The notes under the pieces: generated by a model
Seen by the model: the letters and a program-made list of their open reading frames with translations, nothing else
Database searches by the model: none
Told to the model about the DNA's origin: nothing
NCBI GenBank assembly: GCA_013397695.1
Contig: VYZI01000404.1
Location: 499,838 to 563,837, forward strand
Reading direction: 5' to 3'
From: Centropus unirufus
Taxonomy: Eukaryota > Chordata > Aves > Cuculiformes > Centropidae
DNA length: 64,000 nucleotides
Translations under genes and position numbers: made by a program
Part shown: positions 12,839 through 24,464 of the stretch, in pieces
Numbering within the stretch: the first letter of the stretch is position 1
Layout: every line of letters begins with the position of its first letter

Positions 12839-13495
12839 TCATAGAATCATAGAATCACTAGGTTAGAAAGGACCTTTGAGACCATTGTGTCCAACCACAG
12901 CTTTCCACTACTAAATCATGTCCCTAAGCTCTTCATCTACTCGTCTTTTAAATAACTCCAGGGGTGGTGACTCAACCATCTCCTTGGGCAAGGTGTTCCA
13001 GTGCCCAGTAACCATTTCAGTGAACTTTTCCTAATGTCTCAGCTAAACCTACCCTAATACAACTTGAGGTCATTCCTTCTTGTCTTTTCACTTGGGAGAA
13101 GAGACCAACACCCACCTCGCTGCAACCTCCTTTCAGGTAGTTGTAGACAGTGATGAGTTCTCCCCCTTAGCTTCCTTTTCTCTAAGCTAGACAACTCCAG
13201 TTCCCTCAGCTGCTCTCCATAAGACTTGTTCTCCAGCCCCTTCACCAGCTTTGTTGCCCTTCTCTGGACGTGCTCCAGTACCTCAATGTCTCTTGTAGTG
13301 TGAGGCTCAAAACTGAACACAGGATTCAAGGTGTGGCCTCACCATTGCCAAGTACAGGGGCAAAATCACTTCCCTGGTCCTGCTGGCCACGGCTCATTTT
13401 CAGCCAGCTGCCAACTCCAGGTCCTTCTCTGCAGAGGTCCTTTCTAACCACTCTTCCCCAAACCTGTAGCACTCCATGGGGTTGTTGTGTCCCAG
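12839..13495 (-). mobile_element. CR1 non-LTR retrotransposon, 5'-truncated, minus strand
   Basis: The element begins at its 3' end with two copies of the octamer tail (TCATAGAATCATAGAATCAC on the plus strand) and then carries the CR1 3' untranslated region and the 3' part of ORF2 in reverse. The minus-strand frame at 13329-13054 encodes the CR1 ORF2 C-terminal region, with the recognisable VQRRATK, KGLENKSY and RELELSSLEKR words. That frame is broken near 13155 by what looks like a one-base insertion after the LRG codons. The 5' part (about 13385-13420) lacks sequence usually present between the CR1 words CTGGCCAC and CTCATTTTCAGCC, so an internal deletion is likely (inferred from the remembered family consensus). 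CR1 similarity stops near 13495. It is immobile: no 5' end, no endonuclease and no intact reverse transcriptase. Confidence 0.96.
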
Positions 13496-15449
13496 AATCT
13501 TCTGGCAGATGTAGTGTGATAATGGTTAGTGCCAGAAGTTCAGGAACTGTGTACTTAATACGGAAGTCCTTAATACAGGGAGACACAGGAAAGCAAACAA
13601 ATTGATCAAGGAAGAGAGTTGATACTGGCAGGATTCAAAAAAGTCAGCTTGATGGTAGTTTGAGTAAAAGGTGATTTAGAAGGAAAACAATGCTCATCAA
13701 ATCACAATAAACAAATACCAACACATTCATGGCCAGGACAGATACCTCGTAGGGCCTTGAAAGGAAATTTATTTAACTCTCTTGAAAAGTAGATTTTAAA
13801 AGTGCATCTGCTCTGACAGTATGCTTAGCTTACAAATCTTACAAACTGGTCTTTCATTATGTTTGCTGAAGGAAATATCACAGTGGACTTGAGAAAAGAA
13901 TAAATGTATCCTACGTAGTTAATCAAAACCTAAAGTTTGATTCAGTACTACTTACAATCATTTGAGATAGTTCATAAATTTTAAGTTATGAATTAAATTT
14001 CCAGCCAAGTGTGTTTATTTAGGGAAAAAATGTAATCATGAGGTAAATGAGAAAAAATGCATGCATTTTCTCCATTTCCCAATTTTTCATTTGTCAAAGG
14101 TTAATTCTCATTTTTTAATGGGTTTGTAAAAGTTAGGAGGGATTTGGAAAGATCTCCAGTAGAACTAGCCACTTTTGGGATTAAAACAGAGGGGGGAAAA
14201 GGACGTTATTGAAGATCTTTTAAGCCATGCAAAAGATTTCACAAAATAAACCTTTGAGTTTTAGTAAGATATAGAAGATACTTGTGAAAGATATGGACAA
14301 GACAGAAAGCAGAGAGTCATAATATTTTTTCAGTGTAGCAATTACACTGCCTGTTAGGAAGGACAGTCGTTCATCACATCTAAAATACCTCATGCCTAAC
14401 TCATGATTTAAATCTGTTCTGTGTTCTCCCATAGTGATTTTAGTTCTCTGTTGCCATCTGAGGAACACTGGAAGTTATAAGACATAATCCAGCTTTAAAG
14501 TCTCATGAAGACTTTCTGACTTTGCATAACAAAATATCTTGGTTTATATTGTATCTCTTAGCTTTTGCTCAAGAGTTTAGTGGTGCCTAGTGTTTTGGCA
14601 ATTTTCAAAGTACAACGAGTCTGAACAGGGAAGAGGACTGTGTTTTCTTGATATTTCTGAAATTCCTTAATATCCAAATCAAGGCCACACTTTGTAGCCA
14701 TGTCTAATACATGATTAGAGTCAGAATGAGTCCAGAAGACTTCCTCCAAGGAGAACAGAAAAGCACTTGAATGGCAAAATTCACACATAAAGAAACAGTA
14801 ATTAATGTCTTCTGTGACCCCAGAATGCTTCTTTCACAAGAGGGATGATTCCCTGGTCTTCTGCATCTGTGAAGGAAGTATTGTGAAAAAAACAAACTTT
14901 GTATGGTTTTCTAAAATCAAGAAATACAAAGTCACAGTACAGAACACAAGGCATTAACATTACCAGTAGAGGATCCTGTTTTTCTTTGCCACAAAATTTT
15001 AGTTTATATTTCCCCAAATAACATTTTAATATGTTGAAAATAGACCTTAAGCATTTTCAGTGGATAATTGAGCCATACGTGTATTTTAGCACAAATATTG
15101 GGAAAAGTCATGTTCAATACCAAAGTCTATACCATTTAAACAATGAAAGCATCAGGTACATAACAACATTTGGACAGCAAGTCAATATGACTATGAAAGG
15201 TCTCCAATAATGAGCAAACTCAGACCAATACACTGTTTGAGTATTTGGCCTTCCTATTGACAAAGGTTGCTTTCAATCACACTGTATCTATTACCATATC
15301 AATCATCACTCTAAATGAATACAACATGATCATTGACGAAGACATCACTTAAGCAGAGAAACTAAAGGTTTTATAAAAGCAAATAATGAAACTTTGGATG
15401 ACCGCAGCATGAAAATTAAACCTGATCCTTAATAATTTCTATTTTACTA

Positions 15450-15465
15450 TAAATAAATAAATAAA
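15450..15465 (+). repeat. (TAAA)4 microsatellite
   Basis: Four perfect TAAA units in AT-rich DNA. Confidence 0.95.
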
Positions 15466-16399
15466 CCCGCTAAAAATGTTAACTCTATTTCTTGTTCAGG
15501 AACTTAAAATGTATGGAAATTTCTGTCTCATTCTTAATTATAAAACATAATGCAGTCCAATACTTTGTTTGCTACACAAATTAAGATATGGAATTGAACT
15601 GATGAAAATGATTTACGTGCAGGATTAAAATATTGGCAGCTTTATAGAGTGAAATGTCACTATACTGCTGTACCTTCAAGTTTTACATTTCCTCCTTTGA
15701 ATCCCTGTCAGCCTTCATGAACACTGAAGAGTTTAATCAATGCTTGCAGTAGCCATAACATAACACTGAATATTTTACCTGCGCTATAATCAGTGCAGTT
15801 TAGTACAAGTCAAAAGTAGAAATGGCAAACATACATATTACAATTGCAAGGTTAAATTTTAACTTGTATTAAAATTAAATTCCCACACATTTCTATTATT
15901 CCTTTCTCTTCATGAAATCAATGTGTATTTTACAACAGCTCAATGTACCCTAAAGCAATCACATTGTATCCTGGATATCTCAGAGGTCATAAAATTCAAA
16001 GACTTATGAGATCAGGTATGTGAATTACTTCTTAATTTATATGAAACAAAACATTTGCGAAACAAGCATTTTATTTTCTTTATGTACTCCAAAGGGTAGA
16101 ATTCTGATTGTAATTTTTGCTATGTTTTTTCAAGACAGTCAATATCAAAAATAATATCAAGATTGGAAAGGGAAGAAAACACTATCATCCTGGTATTATA
16201 GTAATGTCATTTCCTGATAAAACAACTGTGTGTGAACCAAAATGCATTAAAAAATATAAAGACAATGGCATAAAATGAAGGTCAACAAATTAAATAGAAA
16301 ATTCAAATAGGTGGATATAAAAGTTGTGAAAATGAGTTCTAAAGTTTCAGATAAAAACCACTAGAATTAATTTAAAAAATAACTAAAACTTCTTACAGT

Positions 16400-16425
16400 A
16401 AAGAAAAAAAAAGAAAAAAAAAGGA
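16400..16425 (+). repeat. A-rich low-complexity tract
   Basis: Two A9 runs separated and bounded by single or paired G bases. All bases are purine. Confidence 0.95.
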
Positions 16426-16914
16426 TATTTGGAGCATAATATCACAAAGCAGAGAAGAAAGGCTAAGATAAATTTAAAATCCATTAGAAATTGTCTTTAA
16501 AATGTTTAATTTACTTTTTTACTTTAGTTGAATAAACAAAGTAAGATTTTATGCCAACTTTCCGAAAGAGATCAATGTATAAAATAGTCCCAATACCTGT
16601 AAATTATAAACCACTTAAATAACAACACAAGGGAGGGATATAAATATTGACTGTGGTTAAAAAAATCCTGATTTATATTTAAGAAGTGTCCCCTTCTGAA
16701 TATTTTAATAAACAGATGCAGTGAGCATGTCTATGACATTATATCATAGATATATATTTGAAAATATCAAGAAAAAAACACTTATGTTGTCAATGACATT
16801 GTATTATCCCTCCAGCATTGGACTAGATCCATAAAATACGTATTGGACTAATATTTTAAGTAGTATTTTCTCAAGATATACATTGCAAGTATAAAGAAAT
16901 TTAAGAAACTTAAA

Positions 16915-17240
16915 GAAGCTCTCTTCCACGCAGTCAATCCCCTCATTGCCGTAACACTCAGCAGGAAAGCCTGATTTTTCCAGCAGGTGTATCCAGCTAT
17001 AGCAAATGTTTAATCCACCTGTGCAAGACAGCCAATTTCAGGGCATTTATTCATGGAAGTGGTTTTCTCTACTGTCTCCAGTTCTATGTCTGGTCACATA
17101 AAGCGCTGCAGTTTTGTAATGCAAAAAATATGCAATGCTTCAAAAAGGTTCATTAAGCTAACCTCTGTTACAAAGGCAATTTATGTTTACTGTATTTCAG
17201 GCCATTACAAGTGCCATTGTTTTAGGCAAACATGAATAGA
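16915..17240. promoter_or_regulatory. possible conserved noncoding element (unverified)
   Basis: A stretch free of simple runs. It contains octamer-like words (TAATGCAAA, TATGCAAT near 17118-17137), a SOX-like TTACAAAGG (about 17168-17176), ATTAAGCTAA and an AGCGCT core. A plus-strand frame of 60 codons (17053-17235) crosses it but is not recognisable. Dense, distinct developmental-factor words are typical of conserved enhancers in gene deserts, but each is short enough to occur by chance. Confidence 0.2.
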
Positions 17241-19519
17241 AAATTGAAATTTTATCCCAACTTGATTGTCATTTTTCTCACAGTCAGCATTCAACTGGGA
17301 TGAGTGGACAGACTAGGAATGACTCCACTGCATGCTGTTCCCTGTCTCAGGTTGCAACAGGCAGACTAACATTGAACATTTCCCCTGTGTTCTATGCAAA
17401 CACACATTGGCAAAAGGTAGTTCTCAAAGTTACAGAATTTGGGCTTCGTTTCTCACAATTTTTAAGTTTAAGATTAATTTAGCCCATCTTCTTCAGAATC
17501 TTAAACCTGCAGTTTTACTGAGATTCATATAACAACTGCCACTCGCCATGTATTTCCTATAGATTGCACTATTTAGTCATATGAGATATATCTCAATCTC
17601 CTTCCAAAATTTGTGTTTGGCCCTGTGCAGCTTTGAGAAGACAAACAACAGCAACAGGGTTAAGGTAAGTAGGAATAACTGGACCAGAGCAAAGAGGCAA
17701 ATCAGCAGCTGTTTGTAAAAAAAGTTACAGAGCATCACAAATGCTATTTCCGGTGCCGTCCACGGGTTTTGGGCATGCTGTATACATGTCCCATGTCCTG
17801 TTCCACCTCTGTCTTCTTAGAAACATACTTTTGCCTGCAGCTGGATGATAGGTCCCCGAGACTTCATCTCCCACTAGTGACAGAGTTTTTCATTGCATCA
17901 AAACATCTGACCTACACACCCTACCCATGCGAGTCCATCATATTTTCCACTTTCCTCTTGCAATAGAGGCAATCTCTCCCTTATCAGCCTTCGCTAAAAT
18001 AAGGAGCCATTTACAAAATATATGGCTGTGCTACTACAGGACTAGCCGAGACTTCAATATGCTATTGACATTACAAACCAATCCAATTTCAGGTATTTCT
18101 TTATTACAACTTGCCAGAAAATAATTTTGCTAGTATGTCTATTAAAATAACCTTTCCATCAAAGTTTTATTGTAATTCTCTGATTGGTCCAGGTTTTTAC
18201 TAAGGTAATGCAGATTGTATCAATGGCTTGCCAGACAAATATGACCTGGTTGTCTTAGATGGGCATTTCCCTTTTGCCCCCACTTATTCAGAACAGGACA
18301 TGTAATTTACTACAGCTGACATGGAGATTCTTTGATCTCTTTTTATCATCTCCAAACACTGCAGACTTACAACAGTGAGTGAGGTTAGCCATGTGACTTC
18401 CATTAAAATCAATGAGATTCTCATGGCATGAAATCCCACACAACCATTGAAAATTAATTATTCATAATAATAACACATTTCTCTCCATCTGAACATTGCA
18501 AACATCCTTTCCAAGATTTATTAATTACAGTTCAAAAGATGCACTGTACTAATGAGGAAGGCAGTATATACCTATTTTTACATTTGTGTATACAGAGACA
18601 AAGCCAGACGATTCTAGGTTTAAGGAAATTTCAAAGAAACTTTTTGCTGGGAATTTAACTGGTTTTGATGAGCTGCTGCAAGAACCAGTGGGAGCAGTAG
18701 TGTAAAAGACCCCAGAGTCTTATAGACATCTTTCTCGCAAGCATAAGAATGAAGAGATAAAAAGTAGATCTCTATAGAATTTATCTAGATCTAAGGTTCT
18801 TCTAAGATTTCTTTTTTTCCTTTCCACAGCACACAAACCCAAAGTGACCTAAGGAAAGTCACAGTGAGTTTATGGTGAAGTCTGAAACAGAATTCATGAG
18901 CCTGCCTGAATCCTCACTCTCAATATTACAAGATAGCCCTTCTCTTTATAAACACCATTATCAGATGAGATTTGTCAGTTCAGTTCCAGACTTCAGATAT
19001 GCCTTTGCCATTCTCTATCTTTGACTGTCAGCTAAAGTACAGAATGGTCTGGGTATGTTTCATGGAAATCAAAATAATTGTGTATTAGTGTTTCACTCAG
19101 GTCATACTTAAGCTATAAGCTGTGTACTCATGGAAACAATATAGATTTCATCCTCTTACTTGTACAGATACGCTATGTGCATGTTCTGCTGTCTTTATAA
19201 AGTTGTAGATGTCTGGTCCCCAGTTCTAGTCAGCTGAAAATCTCTGCATACTCTGCAGAAAATTAGGCACTGAATTAGGATTGTGATTCAAAAAAAGCCA
19301 AAGCATGCCCATGCTATGTTATAGAAAACATTGAATCAAGCTAAATCTGAAACCCTGATTCACCCATTGATTTAGCCCTTCTGGCTACATGCCTAACCCT
19401 AAGCCTTCTACCAGACGTCACTGTCCATATTTTGTCTTCATGAATGGATGACTGGCTTTTTCTGTTGAAACACAGCTGTTCAATGAAAAAGACAAACTTC
19501 CTAAGCAGTATGAGTTCCG

Positions 19520-19535
19520 CCCCCCCCCCCCCCCC
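19520..19535 (+). repeat. C16 homopolymer
   Basis: Sixteen consecutive C bases (G16 on the minus strand). The run can form G-quadruplex or i-motif structures and is a likely place for sequencing or assembly length error. Confidence 0.97.
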
Positions 19536-20052
19536 AACAGTGTCTTATTAACTCCAGGAGTAGAAGCACTTCCTCTGGAGTTTGCCTTTCTTGGGCCCAG
19601 AAGTCCCAAATTCATTATCTTCTTCTATTCACAAGTTAATCCTTTTCAAAGGAATGGCAGAAAATCTGTCCCATTCAAGGTTATTTTTATCTTATTATGT
19701 TACGTTAAGAAGGTAAGAGATAATAATCTATGTTTTCTCAAGCTGAAAAGAATCTAGAACTTATGTCACCCACCTCTTGTACCCAAGATCCATTTTTTAG
19801 TTATGTAGAAGGTGAGGTCTTGCATGCCATTAAGTGCATTTGAATGACAACAGCTGTGTTTCTTTTGTTTCATGTTGAAATATGGGTAAAAGGTTAGACC
19901 ATGTCTAATAAGCCGGAGTCATAAGAGGATATAGTCCTCCAGTCACCTCATCCATAAATCAAGGATAAACTTATGTATTAGGAAGGCTACAGTCAGTTTT
20001 CTGAAGGTATGCAATAACAGTTTCCTGCATGCTCAGGATGATTTTATTAGCT

Positions 20053-20069
20053 AAAAAAAAAAAAAAAAA
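20053..20069 (+). repeat. A17 homopolymer
   Basis: Seventeen consecutive A bases. The upstream DNA (TTTTATTAGCT) resembles no known retrogene 3' end, and I find no processed pseudogene before it. Confidence 0.95.
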
Positions 20070-21962
20070 GAAGTCTGCAGGTGGTTTATGACAGTTTCTG
20101 AAACTTGTCTCTCACATGTCTGTGCCTTGTTTGCCTACTGCCTTTCCGTGAGACAAGATAACAGCAGTCAGTGAATCAGGTTCCCATTATGAAAGGTAAC
20201 CTGTCCTTTGGTGCCTGCAGAAGCTGAGCACTGTGGATCTATCAGAATAATAAATAATATATTGACACTCTGGAAATCACAGCTCTTAGTTCCTGCAAAA
20301 TTCAGATGTATTTCCTGGCTGGCAGAGGATTCTGCAAATATTCTTTCTTAATTTCATTGTCAATACCTGTATTTCACTTTAACACTAATTTATGTGCTCG
20401 AGACCTCTAGTCAAAACTCTCAGTCTCAGACAGGGGGTTTCTAGGAGGAAAAAACTTAGAACTCATCTCTAGGTAGTCTCGATATCCTCAGCATCTATCT
20501 CTTAATCCTTTTTCAGCCACTAACATGACTCTTTTTAGATCTTTCTTGTTTGGTTTTCTTTTCTCCTTCCGCTCCATAAATAATCCTCCTCTCCATTCTA
20601 GGTCACCTTCCTCAGGAAATAGCTGCGCAACATCCTAAGTTGAAGATCCTACACAGAGAGTAGCTTCCATTCCAATCACTTTCTAAAGAAAATGGAATCC
20701 TTAGATTTTCTCTCACTGTGGATTGCACTTCAGTTCAGACATAAAAAGGGATGAACAGTTACATAAAGACATGATTCTTCTCTATTAACATCAGAATAAT
20801 TTTGTCCATCCTTTAGAAATTAAGCAAACAATTCAAAATGTATATACCTCAGTAGATAATGGAAGTTATTTTATTAACGCTTAATTACAAATCCAACAAG
20901 CAGTGTAATTTCTGATTAAACATCCTCCCCTGGAGTAAAAAGGAATTTCAGTTATCCCTTTGGAATACCAAGAAGTTTGTTACAAAGATGTCACATTCCA
21001 AAATGGCAATCTTACTTTGCTGTGGTAAAAAAAAAACAGTAGTGTCACTAGGGACTGGCAAAAATTTAGTTTGTCTTAAGCATTATTGTAGTTACCTCTG
21101 CAGGTACCTAAGCATACACTCAAATCACGGAGTTTGTGATGCAAGCCCAGAGATTATCTTTAACTTGCAGTTGCAATGCCAGAAACACAAATTACACCTG
21201 CATAAACAAAGGCAGGAGGCTTCAGGAGGCTGTGGAAGGAACTTGCTGGCAATATGATATGCTTTTGTCTCTACTCATGCTTCGATGTCTAAGAATAGAT
21301 TGTGCATTCACAACAGGCTGACTTCCAAGCAGTACATCACTCTAAAATTTAAATCTCTTTTTTTATTATCGGTTTAAATCACAAATGTAACAATAAATAT
21401 TTTTTTTGTATCTGACTTATTAGATTTAGAGTGTTGGTGCACCAGTTCAAGGTAACTAAACAGCTTTATTATATCAGCAATAGCCTAGCAAGGTATCCTT
21501 ATTGTATTCTGAAGGACTTAATTTAAGGAGAAGATACGGTGAAAGATTCTATTTTTTTTGCTGTTTTAAAGAGCCATAATCAGATAAATAGTGAGGAGAC
21601 ACAAAAGGAGAACTTTAAGATCTTATGGGAGCAAGAGCAGGAGCCATACCTTTCATCTAATAGAATGTATTCCAGTATAGTGCATAAAAAATAGGCATGC
21701 TCTTTGTATTAACAATACAGGAATCTCAGGAGCACTTGTCCATGTAGCATGGAATATTTATTCATATTTGTCAAGAGTTTTTAAACAGTTTATTATTACT
21801 ATAAATGTTCATAGCTGTTTATGAAATGAAAGAAGAACAATCTTTGAAAACCCTCTTTGAATCAAACTTTTAAAATGCCATATCTTATCTTCAATAGAAG
21901 CACAAGCTCCACTTTAATACCTAGTGTTAAGTGATAGGATGTGGACCACAATCAAAACAAAG

Positions 21963-22026
21963 GCAGCAAACTTCCACTTTATAGTGGAAAACTAGCAGCA
22001 AACTTCCACTATTCCATTTTATAGGT
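21963..22026 (+). repeat. imperfect 32-bp tandem duplication
   Basis: GCAGCAAACTTCCACT occurs at 21963-21978 and again at 21995-22010, 32 bases apart. The copies are followed by related but diverged tails containing TTTATAG. A short CCACTTTATAGTGG inverted repeat lies in the first unit. Confidence 0.8.
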
Positions 22027-22226
22027 CTGTTATACAGGGACTAGAAGAACCATTTTGTTGTTGCTAGACTCAGAAACCTCAGAGCTCTAGGTGCAAAATG
22101 AGTGGAAGCTGCTCTGCAATTGAAAATGAACAATAGACTTAAATAGCACTGAAGGAATGAAAAAAAGCTGGCTTCAAGCCCAGAATCTATAAATAGTACC
22201 AAACTTGTTCATCATAACTCCACTGA

Positions 22227-22832
22227 CTATGACAACATATCAGGAAATGAAAACAGAAAAAGCAGAAAAGGAATAAAAAAAAGTGGAGCTTGGGAACAAA
22301 AGGCCAAGCTTTTCCAGAGCAAGTTACTCAAGTTAGACAGCAGTACTAAGGTAGGAAAGCAGCAATGGCAACTAATAATGCCATGAGTCCTGATATTTAA
22401 TGATGTAAGGGAAGGAGGGAGGAGAAAGGAGAGGAACCCCTCCACCGTGGAATCAGCATTATAAATGCAGATTTCTAATTTTTTCAGGAATGGTGAAATG
22501 TAATGTTTGCAATTTGTCTTAAGCATGATGACTACAGTATGTGATTTATACAAACAAAACCTTTCACTTAGCATAGAAGTTATGACATACCCTTCCTTCC
22601 TTTTTCCATGTAAATCCCTTGAACTTTTAAACAAAACCAGAAATAGTACCAGTACTACATAGACTTTTTTATTTTCCTCCCAGGCTTTCTTCATCAAGTT
22701 TGAGAGCATAAAACTACAAACTCTGTGGAACAATGTGATCATTAACATGTAGAAAAATAACCCCAAATTATAGCAATCTATATGGAAACAATTGACTGTA
22801 GAGAAAAATTTTCTCCTGTAAAAATACAACAT
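22227..22832 (-). other. longest unexplained open frame, 201 codons (probably not a gene)
   Basis: An ATG-started minus-strand frame of 201 codons, the longest in the window. The translation is very rich in Phe, Leu, Ser and Cys with several hydrophobic runs, including one near residues 60-68 and a Pro/Phe/Leu-rich C-terminus. I recognise no domain, signal peptide plus mature protein design, or family. The minus strand here is T-rich, which lowers stop frequency and by itself yields Phe/Leu-rich translations. It has no recognisable promoter, no CpG enrichment and no clear splice context. I judge it a chance frame, with a small possibility of a remnant of an unidentified element or retrogene. 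Confidence 0.12.
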
Positions 22833-23193
22833 TACTGAAAGAAGATCTAGAAGAAAAAAAAAATCAAATCACATAGAAGATGAGTTACATACATTTTCAA
22901 AATAAAACATAACAGAAACAGGTTCCAGTGTTAGAATATTCCGATCAGATCTCAAATCCAGAGAGGGAGTATGATGAATTACCATATACAATCATAAATT
23001 TGAGCAAATAATTTCACTTTCTATCATTCCCACTTGATTTTTTAAAACCTTGCTCCCTTGCTCCCTAGAAAGTTATTCTAAAACTATTTCTGTGGGGTTA
23101 TTTTCAAAGTGAGACATTGCTTAACATGAGAAAAGGTAAGGGATTATAGATATCAGTGTTCAAACACTCCATCAAATATTACTCCATAAAAAA

Positions 23194-23262
23194 CCCAAAC
23201 AAACAAACAAAAACACAGAGAAAAAAAACCTCAAAATAAAACTCCCCCAAAAATCCAAATCA
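23194..23262 (+). repeat. C/A-rich low-complexity stretch with (CAAA)n
   Basis: Starts with CCCAAACAAACAAACAAAAAC and continues as A-runs broken by CC or CCCCC. There are no G residues over long stretches. A similar C/A tract lies near 37.4 kb. Confidence 0.85.
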
Positions 23263-24464
23263 GAAAGAATGGACATGCTGTTCCCAAAGGATGCTCTTTC
23301 CCCATCACTCCAAGTACCCATGTTATACCCTAGCACTTAAAGGCATGGTATTATGGTATTTTCCTGAAGTACCTGACAGGATCTGTAGTTTCCTACACAC
23401 CTACTGAAGGGCTAAACAGGTGTTGGTGATTCAAAATATTTTCTTCTCCACCCACACACATGCACATTTACTTCCTCACCTGGTTTGGAGAAGGCAAAAT
23501 AACAGATTGGGAGGAACAAGCTAAGGTAAAACAAAAGCAGGCTTATGGTGGGAAACTCAGGAGAAACCAACCTTTTTGGACTGTTGTGATTTCCCAACTG
23601 AAAGAAATCCTTATTAATTAACCAGTTCCATCAGGATAGGTGAGGTTAGGCAATATAGAGGATAAATTCTGGATTGGAAAAGGTTGAAAGAGCATGTACA
23701 CAGAAACAGTCTTTCAAAAAAGAATTTAAAAAATATTTAGATATAATTTTAGGAGACCTTCTACTGTTATCAACCATGCCACTACTTTGTCACACATTAA
23801 CAAAGGAGAATTGGAAAAGATGTAGAAATGTAGGCATTATACTCTCAGGTAACTTTCACTCCCTCACACCTTTGCTCTGAAGATGATTGGTCCTTAGTGA
23901 ATCATTTCGAGGCCAAGAAAAACAAAGGCTTTTGGCCTGAAAAGATTTAGACTCTTTTTTGCACTCAGTGAGGTTTATCAGACGTGCATTGTTTTATGGT
24001 ATCAGTCTTATGAATCTATTTAGATTAAATACTGAATGAAATGTCAAATGAAAAAATATGATCATTGGATGACGCACATTTGAAATAAAACTATTTTAAA
24101 GTATCATTCGTCTAAAAAGAAAACCTAATTTCTGGTAATGAAATATATTAGTATGCCCTTCCCTATTTATTTTAAATAATATATGCATTAATAGAAAATG
24201 AGATATGATCTAACAAACGGTTTTAAAAGAAATTGGAAATACTGATATCATGTGTATACAAATGCAGTGGAGTGAAATTTTACTTTGCTACCAGGTGCAA
24301 TAAAGAAGCCAACATTTCTTTGTCTAACAGAAGCATTCCTGATTAAAAAAACCCAACCAAACATAATAAAATGGACAGAGAAGCATATTTACCTTTCTGA
24401 ATTTCTGAAGGCAGTGGCATAGTTTCACTTCTGGTCCAGTCCAGAGTGTTCTCATGTAATCTCT

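Larger units (their letters stand above)
13496..24464. other. gene-free AT-rich unique sequence, between two CR1 copies
   Basis: No gene is recognisable. Notable contents are listed separately: a TAAA tetramer run (15.45 kb), A9G runs (16.4 kb), a possible conserved element (16.9-17.24 kb), a C16 run (19.52 kb), an A17 run (20.05 kb), a 32-bp duplication (21.96 kb), the longest unexplained open frame (22.2-22.8 kb, minus) and a C/A-rich stretch (23.19 kb). At 14558-15017 on the minus strand three overlapping frames of 63-76 codons give somewhat protein-like but unrecognised translations. I do not call a gene there. Confidence 0.7.

Noticed and set aside
13270..13605. 111-codon plus-strand frame and 86-codon minus-strand frame (13326-13586)
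   Set aside because: They lie over the minus-strand CR1 copy and its edge and translate CR1 DNA in wrong or decayed frames.
18550..18900. Faint resemblance to an old MIR-type SINE (AGTGACCTAAGGAAAGTCAC-like words)
   Set aside because: The matching words are too few and not in a convincing order. A profile search would be needed.
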